DNA of 64,000 nucleotides from Gaertneriomyces semiglobifer (lineage: Eukaryota; Chytridiomycota; Chytridiomycetes; Spizellomycetales; Spizellomycetaceae): NCBI GenBank assembly GCA_025558075.1, contig JAHLKF010000026.1, forward strand, positions 124,001 through 188,000, written 5' to 3'. Positions 34,768 to 46,100 of this stretch are shown here, piece by piece (position 1 is the stretch's first letter; each line of letters starts with the position of its first letter). The translations under genes and the position numbers were made by a program. Under the pieces are notes generated by a model. The model was not told the DNA's origin. It ran no database searches and saw only the letters and a list, made by a program, of their open reading frames with translations.

Positions 34768-37700
34768 TCAGGACTTGCATCTCCGTTTAACTTCAACAAT
34801 CAGTTCCATACCTTCAGCCACTTGCGGCTTCTCCGGTGACATGGGACGTTTTCCCACTGCAAGCAGTTGAAATCTTTTCAACTCTTTCTCACTGTTTTTA
34901 CTCCGCGTTTGCGACCGCAGCTGGCCTATCTCTCTGTAACGTGCGTCAGCATCGGTAACAGTCCATTGAATGCTGCTGCGATAGTTACCGAATGAGCTCC
35001 CGATTCACCAATATATTTCTGAAAGAATCCTCGCGAAACTTCAGTGCATTCTTCTCAACTTGCTTCTTCAAGTCTTGCGCGGTGCGTTGGAGCACATACG
35101 TCTGTGTTTCGTATTCGCGCTGCACTTCTGGGTCTGTATGGGATCTCCGTGCACCGTGCACTGTCAAGTATTTCTTCGTGAGGTTCTCGATAGATTGCTG
35201 GGAAGCCAGTGGAAGTTAGGAACTATGACCACAAGAAATGGCTTGCTGCTAATCCACTTACCCGCAATAGGTTCGGGTCTTGGATCCATTGTACGGTCTC
35301 TTCTACGTCAACCAGAACTCCGCGAATTGCTCGCTCCAGGCGCGTACAGCGACGATGCTCTTCTGCATATTCGGAAGTTACAATTTTAAGTTTGCCATCA
35401 AGATCGTCAATCTCCAGCTTATACTGATGTTCATGACTAGACAACGTTTCTAGAGCCATATTGATGTCCTGTAGGGAAATGCATCAAAACGTGATGCACC
35501 AGTAACCGCATTCGGTGAGATTACCTTAATATTATTGTGAAGCTCGGAGATATGGTTCTCTCGTGGTTCGACCTGTTCTTTTAATTCCTTAATTCTAAAG
35601 TCCAACACGAATTTGAATTTCTCTAGCTCTTGATTCTTTTTCTTCAGGTCATACACTCTACGCTCCTTCTCTTGTATAAGCGCGTCGCGCTCAGCCATCT
35701 CCCTCTTCAGCGCAGCGACATCTTTCTCAAAAGACTCTATGATGCTCCGTAAACGCTTTTCGTTTTCCTTGAGCCTCAATTCTTCGGACCGAGCGTCATC
35801 GATTTCTTTGGTGATGGAAATAAACTTTTTACGCATGATGCCGTTCTCTCCCTTGAGTCGTGCCCCTTCCTCTCGTTCCTGCCGTAATCGCTTCTCGTAT
35901 CGTTGGAGCAGCAGCTGCATTTCCGTGTCTAGGTCAACGGTCGCTTGCTCGATAGTCTCATTATGTTCAGCCCGAGTAGTTTGAATAAGCGCTTGCAGCT
36001 GGGTCAATTGTAAACGACACTGTTGCTTGCAAGCACTAAGGCACGCGATACTCACCTTCTCAATCTCGCCCTGTTTGGCCTTCACCCTAGCTTCACCTTC
36101 CGCTTGAGCGTCATTAAGACTTTTCCTTTGAGATATCTGAAAGTCTTTCAGCTGGGCTTCCCACGATGTCTGCAGCCCTTGAGACCTCTCCTGCGCAAGC
36201 TGAAACTTTTCGTACTGATCCATAAGTTGCTGGTTGTACTTCGTTTCTAAGGCCTACGGAGACAATCATTGAGCACAGGAGACAATTGTGACTGTGCAAG
36301 TACTCAACCACTCACATGCACTTGCTCCTTATGTTTATCCAAAGCCATTGATCTCTCTTCTTCCCTTCTGACCTCTTCCTTATCTTTCTCAGCCCTGACA
36401 TTGTTTAGGGTAATCTTTAATGCTTCCAATTCTCCACTATATCGTTCAGTCACTTCTTTGAGCTTTTCATTATACGTCATATCACATAAACGAAGCTGGT
36501 ACTCGTGCTCAAGCTGAAGTTCTGTGAGTTGATGATTAAGCTCAGAGGTGAGAAGCTGGCGCTCCTCCAGATCCGACTTTGTGATGAGTATCTGGACAAC
36601 GGATTGTTAAGGAATGTGTCAAGACAACTGCAAGCAGGCGAAAGCAGAAGTACCGACCTCGTCCGCCCAAGCCATATTTCGTTCAGTGCGCACGCCTTTC
36701 TCACCGCCTGCAATGCGAAAGCAATACACTGTTCCATCGGCGGCACTGGAGAACAGGTATTGATCGTCATACGAGATGCGTAACTTCGTCACTGGAGCAG
36801 AATGTGCAGCGTGTTCCTGAAACTCTTCGGGTCGTGAGGACAGCGGAAACTTGAGCGCCCTAATGGCGCCCGTTGCAGTACCTAACGAATCAGAGTGTCA
36901 GTAATGATCTATACAAAAAAAAAGTTTCGCATAGCTCAAAACATTCTTACCAGTAAATAACATCTTCTTATCATGCGAAAGGGCTATCTGGGTTAACGCC
37001 ACATCAGATGGCCATTCAACCGAAACGGTTGACTCTGTGACTTCCTTTACAGTGCTGTCGGATCCACAGCACCACATACGTCCGCCGCCATCACCACCAA
37101 CAGCGCTGGTATAACAGTTTCCCTTGACAACGTGCTCATTCACACGGCGTCCATCTCTAACGTCCCAGCAATATACGGCGCCTTCCGCTCCCGCGCTGAC
37201 CAGGAAGCGATCGTCTTCCGACCACTGAAGGCTGTTGATGCGCTGTGTATGTCCTTTGAGAGTCGTGTAGAGATCGAAAGTATAAGTATGGTACAAGTTG
37301 ATGATGTTGGTGTGGGTGGTGGCAAACAGATGGCCGCCATTTGAGAATCGACACTATCAAGCAATGTCAGAATGGGGCTTGCCGTGCAGTTCTAGATATC
37401 AGACATACTTCTCGGCAGCCACGAACGCCAATTTCCCGGTTAATCCTTAGCTCCCCGTCGAGGATGGTACATATACGAATTTTGTCGCCCCCCACAATCA
37501 GACACCAGAGGCCACTAGGGTGCAGTGCCACGCTCCACAGCTCTTCGGAAAATGTTCGCTCTATGATCATTTGATGGGTTTCATAGTTGTATATACGAAC
37601 AGTGCGGTCAGAGGCACACGTCATCAGGATTGGTTTGCGGGTACAAAGATCGAGTGATGTGATAGAAGCTGTATGGAACCCAGGAATCAAGAGAGTCGGA

Positions 37701-38840
37701 GGAGAAGCCTCTTCTGCCTGTCAGTAGGGCTTTAGTTTACATAAGTGCGTGGACATAGTAAGCCACCTGGTGTTCTCACCCCTGGGCCTTTGGTCTCCCC
37801 GATATTGAACTTCCAGATCCCACCGGCCCGAACAACCCAAATAGCCCTGTCCACTCCGCTACCTGTAATCCAAGGGGTGGCACCTTCGCCTATTGGCACA
37901 CGCTTGACCTCTCTCACATTCAGTCGTTCGCTCTCATCATAAAGGATTACTTCGTTTCCATCGCTCCCTGCCACAGCAAATCCGCGGCCGATTCCTAACA
38001 AGGAGGTAATAGCGCCAATCCGACTATCCTTAATACGGTGAACAATATTCCATCCAGATAATACATGAATTTCGCCGTGGGTTGTGCCCAATGCAAGACG
38101 CGCTCCTGTGGTTTCTGTTGCAGATATCCATAGCGTGGCGCTATAAGAAACGTTCTTATCACCAGCTTGCTCTGCGCTCCATACCCCGGCCTCTCCGCAT
38201 ATGCCCCGATAACACTTCCCGCCCACCAAGAAACAGACATCTCGGTCCTCTACTGCAAGCTCCACTTGCTGCTGCATCTCTTCCTCAGTCACGGGAAACT
38301 GGAACCCGCCGACAACTTTGCCTCGTTCCCAACTCCACATAAGCAATCCGCCGGTGGGTTCGACTCCGACGAGATATTTTCCATCCGAAGAAAAAGCAAC
38401 ACAGACAAAGTCCTTTTCTCCATTCGGACCAACGACGAGCTTACGCCGTCTCCATCCCGCGACCTCCCACTGCGTCACACCCTCCCCGCCTGCAACAGCA
38501 ATTATTCGGTGATCGCTGGACACTGTAAGGTGGCGTATGCCACCCGGAATGGGAATGAACTTTTGCTTCAGGTTTTCCAAATTGGTGACTGCGTTGCATG
38601 GAATGAGCGTGCGTAGGGAATGGGTAAGGTAGAGGAAAACTTACCAACCATATTCCCTCCCGCCGCCCACACGGCGGTATTCTCGTCCACATAGCAGAGG
38701 GACCCATGACAAATTCCACCAAGCACATAACGATGCGACACCGAAGCAATGGACATGGCGCAACCGCTTTCTTCCCAAGAAGAACCGCCCCACCTACATG
38801 CAAGATCAAAAACTTCAATACGCTCGACGCGTAGAGCCAT
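34768..38840 (-). CDS. CFAP57/WDR65-like cilia- and flagella-associated protein
   Basis: Large multi-exon gene, probably 1,100-1,200 aa. The N-terminal half is WD40 propellers: NLENLKQKFIPIPGGIRHLT, VCVAFSSDGKYLVGVEP, LCTRKPILMTCASDRTVRIY, LKGHTQRINSLQWSEDDRFL, VSAGAEGAVYCWD. The C-terminal half is continuous coiled coil (KEIDDARSEELRLKENEK, EKERRVYDLKKKNQELEKF) ending FREDSFRNILVNRELIREIG, then a short tail with stop at 34768. WD40 domains followed by a long coiled coil, with the opening pattern around DENTAVWAAGGNMV, match CFAP57, a part of the axonemal inner-arm/regulatory machinery needed for flagellar beating. This gene is strong evidence that the organism makes flagellated zoospores. 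At least nine introns; the last joins NRELIR to EIGQLRSQ. Confidence 0.85.
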
Positions 38841-38974
38841 GCTATGGTAAGCGAAGGTCAGGTGACAAACGCGCTTGGATGGACTTGTCCGAGACGTCTA
38901 TTTTACTTCTGTGAAATGTGTACAATGCCGATGCCTCTATATCTAGTAGATCTAGCGACTAATGATCTGAATTA

Positions 38975-39403
38975 TCACTCCAGCTTGTCTATGCCACAAG
39001 CACACTTCATGATCTCAGAGCCGCAGGAACAGCATGTGAGCATTCTATGTTCTTGATTCTTTGTTGCGGTCAATGGTTCAAGTACCCGCAAACCGCCGCC
39101 CAAGGTTCTGATGAGAGAGTTCCTGAGCTGACGAGTTTTGTGCTCGTCAGTGGTCAGAGCAGCAGGGATGCGTTCGCGATGGAACAGGCAGTAACCGTCT
39201 GGATGGCTAGTCAACGCGGTGCACTGTGCTACATGCACATGACGGCAACGGAACTGTCCGCAAATGGACAGACGTTTAGGTTGGGGGCAATTCATTGGCT
39301 CATTTTGGCTGCCCGCGTTTTGCTTTGAGTTGCCGGCGCTTGAGATTTTAGGAAGGCGAATGCCCGTTGATGGCCGCGTTGCAGGAGTAATCGGAGAACA
39401 CAT
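38975..39403 (-). CDS. Possible small Cys-rich protein
   Basis: An uninterrupted 142-aa frame on the minus strand. It is Cys/His rich in two places: FRCRHVHVAQCTAL with CLFHRERIP, and CCSCGSEIMKCACG near the C-terminus, which could bind zinc. TATAAATA on the minus strand at about 39652-39659 could serve as its promoter, although a short upstream frame (39348-39569) overlaps its start. No homologous family is recognised. It could be a chance frame. Confidence 0.35.
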   Translation of the reverse strand: MCSPITPATRPSTGIRLPKISSAGNSKQNAGSQNEPMNCPQPKRLSICGQFRCRHVHVAQCTALTSHPDGYCLFHRERIPAALTTDEHKTRQLRNSLIRTLGGGLRVLEPLTATKNQEHRMLTCCSCGSEIMKCACGIDKLE

Positions 39404-39790
39404 CTTTGAAGCGGGTTGCGATTGGTGAGCCGGTTGTTATTGGGTTGGTGAGCGGATTGTTAGTGGGTGGGTGGGAGAGAATTCGCAACCTCCACCGCCC
39501 TTTTAAAGCCATCATCGCTGCAATGCAGTCTGCCTCCAGAACGATACGAACAGGTCTTGCATCTGTCAAGCCCGACGTTCACCTGTCATTCCTGACATCG
39601 GAGGATTCGCGCTATGTCAAAATGCTCCTTCAGCTGTCACGGAGAAAGTACTATTTATAGATTGAAGTTGACGTTTGAACAAAATGACTTGCGGTGCACG
39701 TTACATGCAAACGGCTCCTCGTTCTACTGAATGGCATTGAAATGATAAAACAGAACAACAGTAGTCTGAACAGACAAAATAAAAAACAAC
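39404..39790. other. Intergenic region with minus-strand TATA
   Basis: Contains TATAAATA (minus) near 39655 and GGTTGG-rich short repeats at about 39420-39470. No gene is supported other than the short upstream frame noted for the preceding entry. Confidence 0.4.
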
Positions 39791-39861
39791 GAGCTTACCA
39801 GGGATCGAACCTGGAATCTCCTGATCCGTAGTCAGGCGCCTTCCCATTTGGCCATAAGCCC
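39791..39861 (-). tRNA. tRNA-Arg (ACG)
   Basis: Read on the minus strand, the 71-nt sequence folds as a cloverleaf. The acceptor stem is GGGCTTA pairing with TAAGCTC (one G-U). The anticodon stem CCTGA/TCAGG encloses the loop CTACGGA with anticodon ACG. The T-arm is CCAGG TTCGATC CCTGG. No intron. ACG decodes CGU and, after inosine editing, CGC/CGA. Confidence 0.93.
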
Positions 39862-40966
39862 TGTAGTTGAGTCATACAGTGAAACACACTTGGAGTAAAT
39901 AAATAGCTTGCAAAGATCGCTGGCGAATGATCCGGACGACCCCAACCCCAAGAGCAGAGATGAGAATATTAGACACGTTACGCTACCTGATAAAAAGCAT
40001 ACGCATCGGATGCTGCTACGTACTGCACGAACGCCTTCTGTGACAAAAATTGAAAGCGAATCGGTTGCCGTCATGCTTCCCCTTTTCTGTGATCATTTAT
40101 GCTTCATCCTGTAATTCAGTGTCAAGCAACAGGTAAAATACAAATACGGCGGCTGTGGGCATTTGGAAAGTCGTTCTAGGCCAGTAATGAGTCAGTCGAC
40201 GCCCAAATTATTCAGCATCTGCCTTCAGCAACAAAGACCACCTCTGAACGTTTGCAGTCGGGGTAATGCATGAGCAACCGGCTAGGAAACGCGGACGCGA
40301 ATTGAGTATTATGTCATCGTCAACTCCGACTTTTGGTCGCGCCAGAGCATTCCCCATTCCAACAGCAGCTGAGTATCCTACTAGTTCCCGGCTCATAACA
40401 TAATCACCAGCAGCAATTCTTACAGAAACTCATGTTTGAGCGACAACATGCATAATGTTTGGCATCATTGTGGCTATTCCGAGCCATCTGCAGATGGCAG
40501 CACGCGCAACATGGAAGCCAGGTGAGTTCACTTATACTAGATCAGTTCTAAAATTGGCTACAAAAGCTGACTACCACAGTAGTGCCCCGACGGAGTTTTG
40601 AGGGAATTTGCCCATTCTGCTCAAGTGGAGTACGTAAAGCGGCTCAATATATGCCCCTTGACCTTATGGAACTTTTGGCGGCTGGGCTCACTTGTTAGTT
40701 CTTGGTCAAAGGCTCTGGGGATCGCGACTCCATTTAGAGTGTTGAGCGTTCGCTACCCATCCTTTGCCTGCTGACAAAGGCGTACACATACCCCAGTGGA
40801 TTGGGGATATCGGGCAATTTGCTAGCGCCATTGTTTCATTCAGGGCTAGGCCTTAGTAAGTCCGACTTTATATCATCGACGAAGTTGGGCTGCCAACAAG
40901 AAATTGAGGGAGGCTTGTCCGCCGGTGTTCGTACTGCACCATTGCAGCTTGCATATTTCGAAAAGC
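39862..40966. other. Intergenic region upstream of CHY/RING gene
   Basis: No gene supported. A short hydrophobic frame starting near 40457 (MFGIIVAIPSHLQMAAR), followed by a GTGAGT donor-like site at about 40521, could be a leader exon but has no convincing partner. Confidence 0.4.
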
Positions 40967-42841
40967 ATGTCCTACGCCGCTAACCTGCAAAGCATTTTTC
41001 GGAGCTTGAGTGGAGCCTTACTGGTCCCTAACCAACAACAACAGACACCTGGGCAACAAGATCAAATCATGGGTGTTGGAGGCCCTTCGTATTCTCAAGT
41101 CGCAGCCACTGGTTCACTACCTGGTTTCGCCAGTTGGGGCCACCGTGGTTCATTCAGCGCTCGCGGCTCGAACAACTCGTTAACGAACATAGGTCGCGGC
41201 ATGTCATCGGGCAGCGTTGTCGAGCATATGGAAACTGATAATGGGCAGGCTCACGATCATAACCAGAATCATCATCATCACCACGGACATCGCCACTCAG
41301 TACAATGGGTTGAAGATCAAGACCAGGAGGAGAGCTCTGACGAAATGGAAACCGATGATGAGGGGACGGACGATGATGAAAGCGATGAAGGCGCACAAGA
41401 CACACAATTAGATGAAGAACAACAAAAGCAAATTCAAAACCAACAGCAGGAGTTGCGGAAAAGGATTATGATGATTCAGCAAGACACTAGCATACCTGCT
41501 GCCGACAAGGCCAAGAGAATTCAGGTACTTCCACATTGCAGCGCATGTTGAAATGTCTTTCTCACTCGTTTCCGAACAGGAACTTATGACGTCGGGTTGG
41601 TCTGAAAAACAACAAGTGCGCGCAATGCAAAGTACTCGCGTGACCAATCGTCTGGCAAACCGGCGAAGAGACTTTGACGAAGTGACCGACACCGATCGCC
41701 AACCGACGTACTACGATAAAGCGGGTGGCATTCTTGGTTGCAAGCACTACCAACGTGCCTCAAAGTTGCAGGCTCACTGCTGCGGGAAATGGGATACCTG
41801 TCGCTTCTGCCATGATGAAGTTAGCGACCATAACATTGTTAGGTGAGACTTTTACCTTGGAATGACCGCGGTGTTAAGGCCAACACCTAATACTTCCTGA
41901 TAGGAACCTCATTACTACCATGATGTGTATGTACTGTGGTACCGTCCAACCTGCGGGCCAGGACTGCATCAACACCGCTTGTAAGCGGCGTGTCTCAAAG
42001 TACTACTGCAAGGAGTGCAAACTTTGGGACAGCGACCCGCGGAAGAATATATACCACTGCTACGACTGTGGCATTTGTCGGATTGGAAAAGGTCTTGGGA
42101 TCGACTATTTCCACTGTAAGAAGTGCAACGTGTGCATGGCAATCAGCCTGAGAGGCCGACACAAGTGCATTGAGAGAAATTTGGAGAGTGATTGCCCCAT
42201 CTGTGGCGAGTACATGTTCACCAGTACCACCACAGTCATCTTCATGGTCAGCAAGTGTTTGTTTTGCGCTTTGTGGTCATTGCTAACTGGTTTCTTTATA
42301 CAAGCCATGTGGGCATTGTATCCACTACAAATGCCATCAAGAATATATCCAAACTTCGTATCAATGCCCGACATGCCTGAAATCACTTGCTGACATGACG
42401 GATTACTTCCAGCGCATCGATGCTGCACTGGCACAACAGCAGATGCCACAGGAATACGAAAATCTTTACAACCAGATCTATTGCAATGATTGTGAAAAGA
42501 AATGTTTCGCGAAGTTCCACTTCATGTACCACAAATGTACGTCCTGCAAAGGGTACAACACAAAAGTTCTTCATACTCTGGACAAGTGTCAAGTTCCCAC
42601 TGATCAGCTCAGACTTGTCGAAGATGCCGCGGTTTCCCCAAATGCGGCTACTCCGACTACCGCTGTTAATCCGGAGCCGCCCGCATTGGATGAACAACGA
42701 CGGCGCTCAAGGAGTGGAAGCATGGTTCAAAGGAATGTTGCGTACTTCTGTCACCAGTGTCAATCGTCAACGCATCCCGTCATGGTAGCTGGAAGTCAGC
42801 GGTGCGGAACTTGTGATTCGGACTTTTTGGAGCAGTTGTGA
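40967..42841 (+). CDS. CHY/CTCHY zinc-finger and RING ubiquitin ligase (RCHY1/Pirh2-like)
   Basis: The protein has 566 aa in four exons (40967-41524, 41580-41842, 41904-42246, 42305-42841). Domain order is that of RCHY1: a CHY zinc finger starting GGILGCKHYQRASKLQAHCC with TCRFCHDE; a CTCHY finger with KYYCKECKLWDSDPRKNIYH and CRIGKGLGIDYFHCKKCNVC; a RING finger DCPICGEYMF through MPCGHCIHYKCH to YQCPTCLKS; and a C-terminal zinc ribbon with YNQIYCNDCEKKC and YHKCTSC. Such ligases pass ubiquitin from E2 to target proteins. The N-terminal 200 residues are extra relative to animal RCHY1: Gln/Ser/Gly rich, a His cluster (NHHHHHGHRH) and an acidic block (SDEMETDDEGTDDDESDEG). A further Cys pair region (YFCHQC, RCGTCDSDF) ends the protein, giving a longer form than the usual 260 aa. 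Confidence 0.93.
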
Positions 42842-43137
42842 AACAGTTAAAGGGACTTTTATCGGCATGTTAGACCTCATATAGCACAGAAGCTTGTGTC
42901 AGGTGCTACTGCTTTGATGAGTGCGAGGCATTGATGGACTGAATTAGATACCTGGAGTTTGCGCACAGATCAATGCAATAGACCGTCAATACAGCTCGTA
43001 GAACAGCCATGATTATGTTGGAACATTTTTGGTTGACTTCCTGACAATCTCTTCATGGCCTAATGATCAACCAATCATTTGTTGGTAAACATGTTGTTAA
43101 AATACTCTGATATGTACATGACGATTGGACTATAATT
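42842..43137. other. Convergent 3' region
   Basis: Short AT-rich intergenic stretch between convergent genes; only 3' UTR sequence is expected. Confidence 0.5.
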
Positions 43138-46100
43138 TCAAGGTGTCATACTTAAATCACCGCTTTCCGACATTTCCATGACGCTTCTTCTCCGCCCTGT
43201 ACTCCCGCTCTGAGGCGACACAGGTAGTAGGGAGGCGCTCATTGCCTTTTCTTCTGCCCACTTCGAGTTCACGTGGATCGCGGAGAGCTGTGAATTGGTA
43301 AGGTTTGCCATGGACGAACCCCGCCTTGAAGCGACCTGGCGCAGCGCAGACGGAATGGCAAGCTCGACGAAGGAACTACGGCGAGTGGCGCCTTGCTCCA
43401 CGTCGAGCACTTTTTCCTTGCCCTTGTCGCTGATTTTATGACCAGTAAAGCTCTGAGAGTCTCCAAGGCGCGGGTCCGGTAGCACTGCGCGGGTTGCATC
43501 TCGATCAAGCCCGTCTTCATCGTCAGAATCATGAGACTCATCCATGCCAAATCCGTTTTTACTTTTCCGTCGTGGTTCCCGTTTTTCCTCTAACGGTCCC
43601 AGAATTCGGAGTTTCCAATACATCAGCCATTTTCTCACCCTTGGAAATGCTAATATTATACAACATGCTACGCCGGCACATAACCCGCCAAGCTCGAGTT
43701 TGTAGAGTACACCTTTGAGGTACGAATTGTTATTGGTGGTGAGGCCAACGGTCTGGTTCTGCGTGAGTGCGTGATCACCCAGCGCGAGTCCGGCAAGCAA
43801 GAACAAAATCAACAACAGCAACTGCTCAATGCGATTATCCCGATTCTTCCTCCAGGGTCGGACAAGGAATGTCAAAACAAGGACATTGAAGAAAGCCAGC
43901 AGCAGTGCAGCAATGGATTTGCTAACCTATTTGATTTCCATAGATGGTCAAATCGCCAATACTCTTACGCACAAGGAATGGCAGAAATGAAAGAACTTAC
44001 TGGATCAGATACCGTGAACACATCCAGCAGAACGATCACGACCTTTCGCAATAAGAATACAAACTCGTAATACCAGTATCTTGGTCGAAAATCTGCGTAT
44101 ATTTGCCCAAGCGCTTCGACCCAGAACTGAGCTCTGGAGCTTCCTCGTGAGCCTGCCCACAATGCCCACTTCAAGAAGGCAAGCAGCAACACAGGCAATC
44201 CGATGACCCAGAGCACCAAAAGCGTCCACGCGATCGCCCACCACGTGTGATGAACGCCTTCCCGGCACGGTTGGTCGGGCGCTTCCGTAACAACCACTCG
44301 GCCCGCTATGGTGCTACAGCTGAGAAGCCGCATGACCACTCTGTGAACTGCTAGTTAGCGCTAAGTGACGCGGAAGTGAGGTTGATCACTTGAGACTGAC
44401 CTTGACACAAGCAGATACGCCCAGAGGACAACAAACAAAAATGCATTGATCCATGCAATAACCATTTCCTTAGGCATTTTGCCTGAAGGTCTCTCAGCAA
44501 TATTGGACTGGTTAAATCGTGCTTTCATCCAAAACCAAAACCGTAATAATAATCCCCAAGCAACGCATGCTAATAGTGCACAGAAGGGAATGAAGCCACC
44601 AAAGAGGATGCGTCCCAAATTGTTGATGCGCAAAACGCAGTTGGTACCGGTAAGCTTATTGATCCAGTCGAACGCGAAATTGCCGATTGTGAGTGTGATG
44701 GCGTCGGCCGAAGGCGATGAGGGAAGGAGAATATTGGAGAACTGTACAAAAAATATGAGTGTCGTGAACACGGAGGAGCTGCATAGCGAAGGGAAGCGTA
44801 AGAGAACGCCGACTGCTATGAAAGAGGTGGCGATGGGAACCAAGAGCCAGGCTGGCGCATCTTGATCACAGCGTTCGCAAATGCCGGTACCGCGCCAGTC
44901 GCTAGGAAAGTAGCCGGGTCAGCGCGACGCACACGCTACTATGAGATGCACAATAATACCTGCTGCATACCTGTAATTTTCCTCGCATTGGGAGCATAAT
45001 ATTCCTTGTCGGTGTGGTGCGCAGAGCGAGTTGCCGACACAGTTTCCTGAATCACACCGCCAAACATCTGGAATGTCCGTGGATGGAGTGTCGGGGTCAA
45101 TCCAGTAGCCCGGATCCGCGGTGACATTTGAGCCTTGGCAAGTAGCTCCCAGCGGACATGGAAGGCAGTCTGAATTCGGGACTCTCGAAAACGAACCTTG
45201 GCAAAGGCTGCATCTGTAAGGCTTGGTTTCAGGATCCTCGCTGTTTTGATAACCTACAGCAATACCTAGTCAACTGTCTGCGCGCTTATACGTGAAGGAG
45301 AAGGACATACCAGCTCCACAGCTAATTATCTTCACAGGGACCGATATTTGAGGAAGGGAAGCGCACTCGGCCAAGATGGAGTAAGTCCGGTTAAGTAAGC
45401 CAACTGCTGTAATGGGCCCAAACTCGACGAAGCCATTTTCCACAGTACGTTTTGTTAAGTGATTCCCAATCAATAGGAGATCATTGTTGGGATTGTCTTC
45501 TGCGGCGTCCGAAGTACCATTCAAAGCAGGATCATTCGCCGTCCGCGTGAGGAGATAGACAACCATTTGGTCTACCGTATCGGTGACGACATTACCGAAG
45601 GCATCGTGCAAGGTGAAGTTGAGAAAAAAACTATCCTTCGGTGAGATCTCAATTTTGGTTGGATCAGGAAACAGGTACTGAGGTGATCCACCTTCTTCCG
45701 GGCCATATGACGCTGTATTGTTTGCAATGTGACACTGGGACCTTTTGCCTGGTTCATCACGGTATACGATCTTCCCATTGGGTGAGACGCAGTCCAAGAG
45801 TGATTTCTCGCCGTCATAGTAAACACCGCCTCCACCACCGCCCAAATTCATAATATCCGGCTGCTCTGTGGTGCCATTGGGCCCCTTTTGCATCTGTGCA
45901 AAGTGGCCGGCAATTTCCTGCGCAGACATTTTTGCCATTCTCAGAACGATATCCACCCGTTGTGCCAAGTTTTCTGATATGATGCTGTTCGTATCCATGC
46001 GATTTCTGGCCGTTTCCAAAAACAATCCACCGCCAAAGCGTGCTATGTTCCGTACAACTTTTGAGGAGCGTAAATACAGCGGTACGATAGAATCAACAAA

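Noticed and set aside
40457..40523. Short hydrophobic frame with donor-like site upstream of the CHY/RING gene
   Set aside because: No in-frame acceptor partner was found and the CHY/RING gene has its own ATG.
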